Part shown: in pieces, positions 47,977 through 57,166 of the stretch
How the letters are laid out: each line of letters starts with the position of its first letter
Position numbering within the stretch: position 1 is the stretch's first letter
DNA from: CSSed11-175R1 sp041685735
Lineage (GTDB): Bacteria > Actinomycetota > Nitriliruptoria > Nitriliruptorales > Nitriliruptoraceae
Direction of reading: 5' to 3'
Length of the DNA stretch: 64,000 bases
Assembly: GCA_041685735.1 (NCBI GenBank)
Contig: JAWLFE010000002.1
Span: 1 to 64,000 of the forward strand
Notes under the pieces: model-generated
The model's input: only the letters and a program-made list of their open reading frames with translations
Told to the model about the DNA's origin: nothing
The model's database searches: none
Position numbers and translations under genes: made by a program

Positions 47977-48012
47977 AGCTGCGCGACCCGTTGCCGACCC
48001 TGGGAGGTCACC

Positions 48013-48801
48013 ATGCCACCGTCGTTCCGACCCGCCGAGATGGCCGCCACCGTGTCGGTTCCGGTCGATGTCCGCACCGCACCGCAGCGGTTCCGTACGC
48101 GGATCTCATGGCTCGAATCCCATCACTCGTTCTCGTTCGGGGGCCATCGCGATCCGACCAACACCCACTTCGGACTCCTGCTGGTCAACAACGACGACCG
48201 GGTGGCGCCGGACACGGGGTTCGACACCCATCCACACCGGGACATGGAGATCGTCACCTGGGTGCTGTCGGGGGAACTCGAACACCGCGACTCGCAGGGC
48301 CACGCGGACGTCATCTACCCGGGACTCGCGCAGCGCATGAGCGCCGGGACCGGGATCCTGCACTCCGAAATGAACCGCGGGCTGTCGGACACCTCGGCGT
48401 CGTCACAACGGCCGCGGGGGCCGGTCCACTTCGTCCAGATGTGGGTCGTGCCCGATGAGCGCGGGATCGCTCCCGGGTACGACCAGACCGACATCAACGC
48501 CGAGTTGGACCGCGGTGGCCTGATCCCCGTTGCGTCCGGACGGGGTGACGATGCGGCGATCCCGATCCATCAGCGCGATGCCCGGCTGCTCGCGGCACGG
48601 CTCACCCCGGGTGAGGCCGTCGTCCTGCCCGATGCACCGTTCGTGCACCTGTTCGTCGGACTCGGTGGCGTGGACCTGGAGGCTGCTGGTCGGTTGGAGG
48701 CGGGCGACGCCGCGCGCCTGACCGGCGCCGGTGGGCCAAGGATCACGGCTGGCCAGGACGGCGCGGAGGTCCTGGTCTGGGAGATGTACGGCTCCCTGTG
48801 A
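48013..48801 (+). CDS. Pirin family protein
   Basis: 262 residues, two cupin domains. The metal ligands are in GFDTHPHRDMEIVTWVLSGE (His-x-His), LEHRDSQGH and GTGILHSEMN (His, Glu). ISWLESHHSFSFGGH and PVHFVQMWVVPDERGIAPGY are typical. Some pirins have quercetinase activity or act as redox sensors; the role here is unknown. The ATG at 48013 follows GGAGGT. It is probably controlled by the divergent MarR regulator. Confidence 0.93.
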   Translation: MPPSFRPAEMAATVSVPVDVRTAPQRFRTRISWLESHHSFSFGGHRDPTNTHFGLLLVNNDDRVAPDTGFDTHPHRDMEIVTWVLSGELEHRDSQGHADVIYPGLAQRMSAGTGILHSEMNRGLSDTSASSQRPRGPVHFVQMWVVPDERGIAPGYDQTDINAELDRGGLIPVASGRGDDAAIPIHQRDARLLAARLTPGEAVVLPDAPFVHLFVGLGGVDLEAAGRLEAGDAARLTGAGGPRITAGQDGAEVLVWEMYGSL

Positions 48802-48832
48802 TCGGTGTCACCGTGACGCTCGACGTTCGGCC

Positions 48833-49636
48833 TCAAGGTGTTCGCGTGACCGCCGGCTGGCAGACCGGACACCGGTAGACCACCCGCGCCTGGACCCCGA
48901 GGTGGTCGACCTCGACCGGTGTCGCGCAGACACGGCACGCTTCACCCGCGCGGCCGTAGACCCACAAGCTCCCGGGCCGCTGCGCCGGGACGGTCGTGCG
49001 GTCGCCACCGATGAGGTTGTCCTGCAGCAACCGCGCCGCGGTGGTGAGCAGATCGGTCCGGGTGTCCACATCGACCTCCCGCAGTGCCGTGGCCGGATCG
49101 AGTCCATGGAGGAACGCGACCTCGCTGCGGTAGACGTTGCCGACCCCACAGGCGACCCGTTGGTCGAGCAGGACCTCGCCGATCGTGCGTTCCGGCGGGC
49201 AGAAGTGTCCCATCCGGGCCACCGCCGCGGCGATGTCGACCTCCGGGTCGCACAGGTCGGGCCCGAGCAGGCGCAGCTGCGGGTGGCGGGCGATGTCCCG
49301 ATCCGTGAGCACCTCGACGACCGGAGACGCGAAGCACACCGCGATGACCTCGGGCACGCCGAGGATCACCCGCGCGGCACGGGGCGACTTCCGCCACCGT
49401 TCGCGCGGTCGGTACAGGTGCCACGACCCGGTCATCTTCTGGTGGGTGTGGATCGTCAGCCCATCGGAGGTGGTGAGCAGCAGGTGCTTCCCACGTGCCT
49501 CGATGCGGTCGACCGTTGCGCCGATGTCGGGCCAGGGGGCGGCCAGCTGGGGCAGTTCGACCCGGGTCAACGCCCGCCCGGCGAGCGAGCGCCGAAGGGC
49601 GGCCGCCGTGCGGTGGATCGTGTCTCCCTCGGGCAT
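48833..49636 (-). CDS. Fpg/Nei family DNA glycosylase-AP lyase (Nei type)
   Basis: 267 residues. It begins MPEGDTIHRTA with catalytic Pro2 and Glu3, and HTHQKMTGSW carries the conserved Lys. The H2TH part includes TIGEVLLDQRVACGVGNVYR. The C-terminal zinc finger CRVCATPVEVDHLG and YRCPVCQPAV has all four Cys. It removes oxidised bases. The start at 49636 has TACCCT seven bases upstream, no ribosome binding site, so it is likely leaderless. Nei2-like is the probable subgroup. Confidence 0.92.
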   Translation of the reverse strand: MPEGDTIHRTAAALRRSLAGRALTRVELPQLAAPWPDIGATVDRIEARGKHLLLTTSDGLTIHTHQKMTGSWHLYRPRERWRKSPRAARVILGVPEVIAVCFASPVVEVLTDRDIARHPQLRLLGPDLCDPEVDIAAAVARMGHFCPPERTIGEVLLDQRVACGVGNVYRSEVAFLHGLDPATALREVDVDTRTDLLTTAARLLQDNLIGGDRTTVPAQRPGSLWVYGRAGEACRVCATPVEVDHLGVQARVVYRCPVCQPAVTRTP

Positions 49637-49705
49637 GCCCGGCAGGGTAGAACCCTCACCCTGCCCGCCGGTCGCGTCGGGGTGACGCACCGATGTCCTG
49701 ACGCT

Positions 49706-49735
49706 GATCGGGCCGCCCAGGTGGGCGGCCCGATC
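49706..49735 (-). terminator. Strong hairpin terminator downstream of the histone-like gene
   Basis: A perfect 13-base-pair stem (GATCGGGCCGCCC and complement) with a four-base loop, starting 29 bases after the stop codon of the 58-residue gene on the minus strand. It separates that gene from Nei and indicates a single-gene transcript. Confidence 0.85.
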
Positions 49736-49763
49736 GATGGTGCGAGGTCTGTGCGGGTGGTCC

Positions 49764-49940
49764 CTACAGGTCGTAGGGACGCAGGGTGCTGCGGCCGTTC
49801 TCCTTGGCACGCTTGGCAGCGTCCGCCAGGATCGCCGCGATCTTCGCGTTGAGTGCGTCGGGCAGGGCCGAGTCGGTGCGCAGGCCCTGCGCCTTGACGG
49901 CTTCCTTGACCTTGCTCTGTACGACGAGTGATTCCGCCAT
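49764..49940 (-). CDS. Bacterial histone-fold protein (single-domain)
   Basis: 58 residues, too short for a 60-residue cutoff. The sequence MAESLVVQSKVKEAVKAQ, LPDALNAKIAAILADAAKRA and KENGRSTLRPYDL follows the histone fold. A short helix (about 6-17) comes first, then a long central helix (about 25-46), then the RSTLRPYDL loop-strand-helix that matches the RKTVRxxDI motif of histones such as Bdellovibrio Bd0055. It lacks N-terminal tails. The ATG at 49940 follows AAGGAG by eight or nine bases and a strong terminator follows, so it is a real transcription unit. Expected to dimerise and bind DNA; abundance and role are inference. Confidence 0.82.
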   Translation of the reverse strand: MAESLVVQSKVKEAVKAQGLRTDSALPDALNAKIAAILADAAKRAKENGRSTLRPYDL

Positions 49941-50096
49941 GGTGTTGTCTCCTTGGGTGGAACGGACGAGAACGGACGTCTTCCGTCCAGATGCACCCTA
50001 GAGGCCCTTGCGGCGCAGATGCGAGCATCCGGGACCGTTCCATCGGCCGAGCTGCGCGCGGCACGCACACGCCCGACGGTGGCACATGGTGGGTGC

Positions 50097-53000
50097 TCAA
50101 CCGCGCAGCGTCAGCCCACGGTGTCCGGCGGTGAAGCCCGCCGCCACCAGGTCGGCGGCGACGGCTGTGTCGTGGACCGCGACCCCATCGATCTTCAGGA
50201 TCTCGAGCTTGCGCAACCGTCCCTCGGCGACCAGGTCCTTGAGCGCCCCGATCCAGGTGGCCGTCGGTGCGGGGTGCGCGAAGGTGGTCACGCTGCGGCC
50301 ACCCCGCTCGAGGTAGAGCGCGGGGGCCCCATCGACGAGTACGACACTGGCACCGGCCGCTCGCGCCGGCCGGCCGGCGTTGTCCGGCCAGGGCAGGGCG
50401 GCGCCGTACGGCTGTGCGGGATCCGTGGCGGCCAGGCGGACGACGACGGGTGCCCGGGCGTCGGTCTCACGTTCGCCACGCAGGCGGTCGATCGCGCCGG
50501 CGGCGGCGAACTGGGCGGCTCCGAGGCCCGCGACGGCGTAGCCCCGCCGGATCTGCCCGGACTCCTCCAGGGCCTTCAGGACCGGGTAGACGGCGCTGTA
50601 GCCCCCACGCACGCCTTCCGCGCGCATCGCCTCGCGGGTGAGGACCCCGTGCCGTTCGAGGAGTTGGTGCGCGAGGGCGTGGGCGCGTTCGGTGTCCGTC
50701 GGCGCCGGTTCCAGCAGGCTGCTCGTTGACGACCAGCGTCCCTGGGCGGCCGGGGGACCGAAGCGGCTGAGGCGGCCAGGGCGGGGCCGACGACCGGCGC
50801 CGGTCCGACTGCCTCGGCGCCCGGTGATCAGCGCCCGGACCGGCGCGTAGGTGTCGTTGGTGACCTCGCGGGCCCACACCAGGTCCCACAGGGCGGCCAA
50901 CACGGTCTCCTGATCCGCCACCCCGGTGGCGGCCTGCAGGTCGGGCCAGAACGACGCGCCCCGGGCGGCCAGGTGCTCGCGCAAAGCGGCGTGGATGTCA
51001 CCGTCGGGTGGGTCGCCGGCGGGGTGTGGGGCCAGGAGGCCGATCTGATCGCGGAAGCACAGCACCACGCGGCCGTCCGACGCACCGAGCGGTTCCACCC
51101 CCAACCACACGACCTCACCGGCGGCGATGAGCTGATCCAGGTCGGCCGGTCGGTAGCCGTCGAGCCGCGCGGGCAGCACGTCCTGTTCGAGGACGGACGC
51201 GGGCAGTGGCGCCCCTTGGAGTTGGCCGATCGACTCCACGAGGGCATCCAGCCCTCGGCGCCGCTGTGCGCCCGTGGCCGCCCGGACCTGGTGCCACATC
51301 GGCAGGAACCGGCCGAGTGCCGCAGCGTCGACCGGTTCGACCTCCGAGCGCAGCACGGCCAGCGAGCGGCGCTTGAGCCGGCGCAGGACCTCGGTGTCGA
51401 CCCATTCGCGGGTGGTGCCGTCAGGGCGGAACTCGCCCTCCAGGACCCGGTCCTGCCGGGCCAGCCAGCCGAGGGTCGCGGCGACGCGCTCACGGGGGAC
51501 GCCCAGTCGCGCGGCACACGCCGCGACGGTGAAGGGACCGTGGGTGCGGGCGTACCGGGCGACCAGATCACCGAGCGGATCGTCGACCGGTTCGGTGAAC
51601 GCCTGCGGCAGGCCCGGGGGGAGTGCCACGCCGATCGCGTCGCGCAGCCGGGCGGCATCCTCCGCCGCCGCGATCCGGTCCTCGTCGGCGACCCGGACCT
51701 CGATGGCCCGGCGTTCGTCGAGCAGCGCGGTGATCCACGCCGACGGGTCGGACGTGCTGCGGTCGGCGAGCTCCGTGCGGGTGAGGTCCCCCAGGCGGCG
51801 CAGGACGTCGTGGAGTTCATCGGCATCGCGGGCCCGTCGGTCGGGTGCGACCTCGCCGCGGTTGGGTGGTTGGGTGTCTGCGTCTGCGGCGGTGTCTGCG
51901 TCTGTGCCTGTGTCTGGATCGGCGTCGGCGTCGGCGCCGGGGTGCGGTGCGAGCAGTTGCAGGTCGCGTTCGAGCTCGGCCAGGACGTCGGCGTCCAGCA
52001 GGTCGCGCAGTTCATCGCCACCGAGCAGTTCGCGCAGCAGGTCCCGGTCGAGCGACAGCGCGGCCGCGCGGCGTTCGCCCAGCGGCGCGTCGTACTCGTA
52101 CATGTACTGCCCGACCCAGCCGAACAGCAGGGACTGCGCGAACGGTGAGGCCGACGCGGTCTCGACCGGGACCAGGCGCACCTTGCGGGAGCGCAGGTCC
52201 GTCAGCAGGGCGCGCAGGGCGGGCAGGTCGAAGACGTCCTGGAGGCACTCGCGGGTGGCCTCCAGCAGGATCGGGAAGGTGGGGTGGCGTGAGGCCACCT
52301 GCAGGAGGTTGGCGGCGCGTTGGCGTTGCTGCCACAGCGCGGTGCGTTTGCCCGGCATCCGGCGGGGCAGCAGCAGGGCGCGGCCGGCGGCTTCCCGGAA
52401 CACGGTCGTGAACAGGGCGGTGCCGGCGAGCTGTTCGACGACCAGCGCCTCGACCTCGTCGGGATCGATCGTGAGTTCCTGCAGCAGCGAGATGTCGGAG
52501 GGGCCGGGTCCGGACCAGCTGTTCGCGTCGTGCCCGTCGGACGACCGGCCGACGGTGCGTCCCCCGCCGCTCCAGCCGAGGTCGCCCTCCGCTTCCTGCA
52601 GGCGCAGCACGATCCCGTCGTCGGTCCACATGATCTCCGGGTCGAAGCCCGCGGTCTGCAGGCGGCGTTCGATCGCCATCGCCCACGGGGCGTTGACCTG
52701 GGCGCCGAACGGGGTGAGCAGGCACACCCGCCAATCGCCGAGTTCGTCGCGGAACCGCTCGACGACGATTCCGCGGTCGTCGGGGAGTGCGCCGGCGATC
52801 TCGCGCTGTTCCTCGAGGTAGGTGACGAGGTTGTCCGCCGCCCAGGCATCGAGGTCGTGGTCGGCGGACAGGCGCGCGAGTTCGGCATCGCGGTCGGCGG
52901 TGGCGTTGGCCAGGACCTCGCGGTGGAAGGCGCCGATCGCCCGGCCGAGTTCGTAGGGGCGTCCGGGTCCGTCGCCGTGCCAGAATGGCAGCTTGCCGGG

Positions 53001-54932
53001 CTCGCCGGGGGCGGGGGTGACCACGACGCGTTCGTGGGTGATGTCCTCGATCCGCCACGTGGAGGCGCCGAGCACGAACGTCTCGCCCGGGCGGGACTCG
53101 TGGACCATCTCCTCGTCGAGCTCGCCGACCCGTGCGCCGTCGGGCAGGAACACGCCGAACAGTCCGCGGTCGGGGATCGTGCCGGCATTGGTGACCGCCA
53201 GGCGCTGCGCCCCGGCACGGCCCCGGATCGTCCCCTGGACGCGGTCCCACACGATCCGAGGTCGCAGCTCGCTGAACTCGTCGGACGGGTAGCGGCCGGA
53301 CAGCAGGTCGAGCACCGCGTACAGCACCTCGTCGGTCAGCTCCGTGAACGGGGCCGCGCGCCGGACGAGCGCCGCCAGGGCGTCCACCTCCCACTCGTCC
53401 ATCGCGGCCATGGCCACCACGATCTGGGCCAGCACGTCCAGCGGGTTGCGGGGATAGCGGGTCGCCTCGATGTCGCCGTCGTGCATGCGGCGCGTCACCA
53501 CGGCGGTCTCCACGAGGTCGCCGCGGTACTTGGGGATCAGCACGCCGCGGGACGGTTGGCCGACCTGGTGCCCGGAGCGTCCGATGCGCTGCAGGCCGCG
53601 GCTGACCGCGCCAGGAGAGGCGACCTGCACGACCAGGTCGACCGCGCCCATGTCGATGCCGAGCTCGAGCGAGGAGGTGGCGACCAGGCCGCGAAGCTTG
53701 CCGGATTTGAGCTCGTCCTCGATCTGCAGGCGGCGCTCGCGGGACAGCGAGCCGTGGTGGGCCTTGACGAGTTCCGCGGGCGGGTGATCCGGCGGTTCGG
53801 CCAGGGCGAGGTCGAGCTCATCCTCGGACAGGCCCTGGTGGCGGAGCTCGGCTTCCCGTTCGCGGTCGGCGTGCAGTTCGTTGAGCTTGTTGGCCAGGCG
53901 TTCAGCCAATCGACGGGCGTTGACGAAGATCAACGTCGAACGGTTCTCCAGGACCAGGTCGAGCAGCTTCGGGTGGACCGCCGGCCAGATCGACCGGCGG
54001 GTGGGCCCGGCGGCCGCGGGGCCGGACGCCAGGTCCAGGTCGTCGCCACGGGGGACCTCCTGGCCGAGCTCTCGCAGATCCTCGACGGGGACGACGACCT
54101 GCAGTTCGAGCTCCTTGCGCATGCCCGCGTCGACGATGGTGACCGGACGCGACCGCATCGGTGGCGCCTGCTCCGGGCCGCCGCCGGCGTCAGCCGCCGG
54201 CGCAGCTGGGTCGCCGCCGGCGTCAGCCGCCGGCGCAGAGCCTCCCAGGAACCGCGCGATCTCCTCGAGCGGTCGCTGGGTCGCGGACAGGGCGATGCGC
54301 TGCGGCGCCTTCCGCGTCGTACCGTCGTCATCGCTGCGTTCACCGTGCAGGACCTCGTGCTCCAGACGTTCGAGCGTCAGCGCGAGGTGGCTGCCGCGTT
54401 TGGTCGGCGCCATCGCGTGGATCTCATCGATGATGACAGCGTCGACGTACCGCAGGGTCTCGCGTGCCTTGGAGGTCAGCAGCAGGTGCAACGACTCCGG
54501 GGTGGTGATCAGGATGTCGGGCGGGGTGCGGGCCAGCCGCGCGCGCTCGTTGGCCGGCGTGTCGCCGGTGCGCATGCCGACCTCTGGCCGATGCACGCTC
54601 GTGCCGAGCCGCTCGGCGGCCAACCGGATGCCCTCCAGCGGCGCCCGCAGGTTGCGGTCGACGTCCACCGCGAGCGCCCGCAACGGCGAGATGTAGAGCA
54701 CCCGCAGCCGCTGCTCCTTCGGCGGGACCGGCGCGGCGGTCAGTCGATCGATCGCCCAGAGGAACGCGGTCAGCGTCTTGCCGGACCCCGTGGGCGCGAG
54801 GATCAGTGTGTGGTCGCCGTCCGCGATCGCCGGCCACCCCTGCGCCTGGGCGGCGGTCGGCTCCGCGAACGTGGTGGTGAACCACGTGCGGACCGGTTCG
54901 CTGAACCGTTGGAGGAGCTCGTCGCTGGCCAT
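50097..54932 (-). CDS. lhr: Lhr-type superfamily 2 ATP-dependent helicase
   Basis: 1611 residues, the long Lhr form. Helicase motifs in order: LILAPTGSGKTLTAFLWAID (Walker A, near 50), ISPLRALAVDV, VIIDEIHAMAPTKRG (DEIH), IALSATQRPLEEI, VQVASPGAVSRGLQRIGRSG (motif VI). A winged-helix/Lhr core and a long C-terminal region follow. Two low-complexity inserts break the family pattern: APAADAGG repeats near 235-260 and a DADADPDTGTDAD stretch near 995-1020. TACCGT lies seven bases before the ATG at 54932 (leaderless). It is implicated in DNA repair in relatives. Confidence 0.93.
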   Translation of the reverse strand: MASDELLQRFSEPVRTWFTTTFAEPTAAQAQGWPAIADGDHTLILAPTGSGKTLTAFLWAIDRLTAAPVPPKEQRLRVLYISPLRALAVDVDRNLRAPLEGIRLAAERLGTSVHRPEVGMRTGDTPANERARLARTPPDILITTPESLHLLLTSKARETLRYVDAVIIDEIHAMAPTKRGSHLALTLERLEHEVLHGERSDDDGTTRKAPQRIALSATQRPLEEIARFLGGSAPAADAGGDPAAPAADAGGGPEQAPPMRSRPVTIVDAGMRKELELQVVVPVEDLRELGQEVPRGDDLDLASGPAAAGPTRRSIWPAVHPKLLDLVLENRSTLIFVNARRLAERLANKLNELHADREREAELRHQGLSEDELDLALAEPPDHPPAELVKAHHGSLSRERRLQIEDELKSGKLRGLVATSSLELGIDMGAVDLVVQVASPGAVSRGLQRIGRSGHQVGQPSRGVLIPKYRGDLVETAVVTRRMHDGDIEATRYPRNPLDVLAQIVVAMAAMDEWEVDALAALVRRAAPFTELTDEVLYAVLDLLSGRYPSDEFSELRPRIVWDRVQGTIRGRAGAQRLAVTNAGTIPDRGLFGVFLPDGARVGELDEEMVHESRPGETFVLGASTWRIEDITHERVVVTPAPGEPGKLPFWHGDGPGRPYELGRAIGAFHREVLANATADRDAELARLSADHDLDAWAADNLVTYLEEQREIAGALPDDRGIVVERFRDELGDWRVCLLTPFGAQVNAPWAMAIERRLQTAGFDPEIMWTDDGIVLRLQEAEGDLGWSGGGRTVGRSSDGHDANSWSGPGPSDISLLQELTIDPDEVEALVVEQLAGTALFTTVFREAAGRALLLPRRMPGKRTALWQQRQRAANLLQVASRHPTFPILLEATRECLQDVFDLPALRALLTDLRSRKVRLVPVETASASPFAQSLLFGWVGQYMYEYDAPLGERRAAALSLDRDLLRELLGGDELRDLLDADVLAELERDLQLLAPHPGADADADPDTGTDADTAADADTQPPNRGEVAPDRRARDADELHDVLRRLGDLTRTELADRSTSDPSAWITALLDERRAIEVRVADEDRIAAAEDAARLRDAIGVALPPGLPQAFTEPVDDPLGDLVARYARTHGPFTVAACAARLGVPRERVAATLGWLARQDRVLEGEFRPDGTTREWVDTEVLRRLKRRSLAVLRSEVEPVDAAALGRFLPMWHQVRAATGAQRRRGLDALVESIGQLQGAPLPASVLEQDVLPARLDGYRPADLDQLIAAGEVVWLGVEPLGASDGRVVLCFRDQIGLLAPHPAGDPPDGDIHAALREHLAARGASFWPDLQAATGVADQETVLAALWDLVWAREVTNDTYAPVRALITGRRGSRTGAGRRPRPGRLSRFGPPAAQGRWSSTSSLLEPAPTDTERAHALAHQLLERHGVLTREAMRAEGVRGGYSAVYPVLKALEESGQIRRGYAVAGLGAAQFAAAGAIDRLRGERETDARAPVVVRLAATDPAQPYGAALPWPDNAGRPARAAGASVVLVDGAPALYLERGGRSVTTFAHPAPTATWIGALKDLVAEGRLRKLEILKIDGVAVHDTAVAADLVAAGFTAGHRGLTLRG

Positions 54933-54970
54933 CGGCGCGACGGTACCCCGACCCCGTGACCGCCCCGGCC

Positions 54971-55075
54971 GTCCGGAACGCGCGTGGGCGCGGGTTTCGG
55001 TGGGTGGGGCGCGGCGTGCGTGCGTATGGTCTGTCCGGAACGCGCGTGGGCGCGGGTTTCGGTGGGTGGGGCGCG
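54971..55075. repeat. Two copies of a 43-base intergenic direct repeat
   Basis: GTCCGGAACGCGCGTGGGCG begins both copies (54971-55013 and 55033-55075), 62 bases apart, with identical sequence over 43 bases. They lie between lhr and yjbQ and are not inside a convincing gene. No third copy was noticed in the window. Confidence 0.8.
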
Positions 55076-55095
55076 AGCGGGCGTTCGACCGGCGG

Positions 55096-55500
55096 TCAGC
55101 CGGGGAGGAAGCTCAGGCGCAGGGTGCGGCGGGGGTTGTCGGCGTTGGTGTCGACCACCACGACCGACTGCCAGGTCCCGAGGGCCATCCGCCCGTCATC
55201 CACCGGCACGCTCAGGCTCGGACTGATCAGCCCGGGGAGTACGTGATCCGCGCCGTGGCCGGGGCTGCCGTGCCGGTGTCGCCACCGGTCGTCGCGGGGA
55301 AGCAACGTGTCCAGGTGATCCGCCAGGTCCGTGTCCGACCCGGCCCCGGTCTCCAACAGCGCCAGGCCCGCGGTCGCGTGCGGCAGGAAGATGTGCAACA
55401 GGCCGTCGCCGCCGACCTCGGCCACGAACGCGGCGCACTCGGCGGTGACGTCGGTGATGCGCTGATCGCCCGTCGTGAGCTGAACCTCGCGTCGCTGCAT
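55096..55500 (-). CDS. YjbQ family protein (UPF0047)
   Basis: 134 residues, standard length. It begins MQRREVQLTTGDQRITDVTA. GLLHIFLPHATAGLALLETG contains the conserved His; RWRHRHGSPGHGADHVLPGL followed by ISPSLSVPVDDGRMALGTWQ is the second signature. Members can make secondary thiamine phosphate in the test tube; the cellular role is unsure. The ATG at 55500 follows GGAGAGG. Confidence 0.9.
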   Translation of the reverse strand: MQRREVQLTTGDQRITDVTAECAAFVAEVGGDGLLHIFLPHATAGLALLETGAGSDTDLADHLDTLLPRDDRWRHRHGSPGHGADHVLPGLISPSLSVPVDDGRMALGTWQSVVVVDTNADNPRRTLRLSFLPG

Positions 55501-55768
55501 CGTGGCCGTCCTCTCCGAGATCTTCCGCTGCCGGATGGTCGTGGGAGTCACCCAGGCGTCCACCCGCCAAGCTCACCGAGGCGTCCACCACCAGGCTCAC
55601 CGGGGTTGTCACCACCGGGGTCGCCACGAGACTACGAGCCAGCCCGGACCCTCGGCGTCCACACCCGGCCGCGGCAACGTATGTTCGATCGACGACCGCG
55701 CCGACGACCGCACCGCCGAACCCCCTGACGCCCGCCCCGACCGACCCCCCGATGACTGGCCCGCCCCG

Positions 55769-57145
55769 ATGACCACTGCCGTGGTGCTGTTCACCCGCGA
55801 CCTGCGTGTGCACGACCATCCCGCGCTCACCGCCGCCTGCCAACGCGCCGAGCGCGTCGTGCCGCTGTTCGTGCTCCACGACCGCATCCTCGGATCGCGC
55901 TACGCGTCCCCCAACCGCGTCGCCTACCTCGTGGACGCCCTGCACGATCTGCGCCGCAACCTCGAGGCAGCTGGGGCGACCCTGGTGGTGCGCCACGGCA
56001 CGCTCACCGAGGAGCTGGTCTCCATCTGCTCCGAGGTGGCGGCGGACGAGCTCCACCTGAGTGCGGACGTCTCCGGGTTCGCCACGAGGCGCGAGGGGGC
56101 GATCCGGCGACTGGCGGGCGACCTGCAGCTGGACGTGCACCGCCACCCAGGGGTCACGCTCGTCGAACCCGGCGCGGTCACCCCGGCCTCCAGCGACCAC
56201 TTCCGCGTCTTCACCCCCTACTGGCGCAAGTGGGTCGAGCACGATCACCGCACCCCCGAACCCGTACCGGAGCGGGTCCCGATGGGCGAGCTCGCCACGA
56301 CCCTCGACCCCGGGAGGATCCCGCCGCGGTCCGAGCTGGTCGACGGCGACCCGGCGCCCGATCTGGCCCCCGCCGGTGAGACCGCCGCCCGTCAGCGGCT
56401 GGACGCCTGGTTCAAGGGCGCCATCGAGGACTACGACGACGGCCGCAACACGATGGCGATCGACGGAACCTCGCGGCTGTCGGCCCACCTGCATTTCGGC
56501 ACGCTGTCGGCCGCAGAGGTCGCGGCACGCGTCGACCGCCGGCGCAACGGCCACGAGACCTTCCTCCAGGAACTCTGCTGGCGGGACTACAACCACCAGC
56601 TCCTGGCCGCCCGCCCCGACCTGCCTGTGGAGGACTTCCGTACCCAGGACGACGACTGGCGCGACGAGGCGGATGCGATCCAGGCGTGGAAGGACGGTCG
56701 GACCGGCTACCCGATCGTGGACGCCGGGATGCGCCAGCTGGTCCGTGAGGGCTTCATGCACAACCGGGCGCGGATGATCGTCGCATCGTTCCTGACCAAG
56801 CACCTGCGCATCGACTGGCGCATCGGCGCCTGGCACTTCATGGACCACCTGCAGGACGGTGACCTCGCGAACAACTTCGCGCAGTGGCAGTGGACCGCGG
56901 GCACGGGCACCGACTCACGACCCAACCGGATGTTCAACCCCGTCACGCAGTCGCAGCGCTACGACCCGGACGGCAGCTACATCCGTCGGTACGTCCCTGA
57001 GCTCGCCGACCTGGATGGCAAGGCCGTTCACGCGCCCTGGGAGGCCGACGCGTCCCTGTTCGGCCAGGGGGCCGCGGACTACCCGCCCCCGATCGTCGAT
57101 CACGGTGAGGCGCGGGAACGGTTCCTGAGCGACCGGGGCCGCTGA
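55769..57145 (+). CDS. phr: Deoxyribodipyrimidine photolyase (cryptochrome/photolyase class I)
   Basis: 458 residues. The N-terminal antenna domain starts TTAVVLFTRDLRVHDHPALT. The FAD domain has GTSRLSAHLHFGTLSAAEV, FLQELCWRDYNHQLLAARP, GRTGYPIVDAGMRQLVREG, MHNRARMIVASFLTKHLRI and WHFMDHLQDGDLANNFAQWQ, all photolyase signatures. It repairs pyrimidine dimers using light. The ATG at 55769 is the first good start; upstream of it the frame is Pro/Arg-rich and repeat-like, and there is no strong ribosome binding site. Confidence 0.93.
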   Translation: MTTAVVLFTRDLRVHDHPALTAACQRAERVVPLFVLHDRILGSRYASPNRVAYLVDALHDLRRNLEAAGATLVVRHGTLTEELVSICSEVAADELHLSADVSGFATRREGAIRRLAGDLQLDVHRHPGVTLVEPGAVTPASSDHFRVFTPYWRKWVEHDHRTPEPVPERVPMGELATTLDPGRIPPRSELVDGDPAPDLAPAGETAARQRLDAWFKGAIEDYDDGRNTMAIDGTSRLSAHLHFGTLSAAEVAARVDRRRNGHETFLQELCWRDYNHQLLAARPDLPVEDFRTQDDDWRDEADAIQAWKDGRTGYPIVDAGMRQLVREGFMHNRARMIVASFLTKHLRIDWRIGAWHFMDHLQDGDLANNFAQWQWTAGTGTDSRPNRMFNPVTQSQRYDPDGSYIRRYVPELADLDGKAVHAPWEADASLFGQGAADYPPPIVDHGEARERFLSDRGR

Positions 57146-57166
57146 CCCACCACAGGACCGACCGGC

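Noticed and set aside
52320..54959. Long plus-strand open frame opposite lhr
   Set aside because: It is a GC-driven shadow of a clearly conserved helicase and shows no domain.
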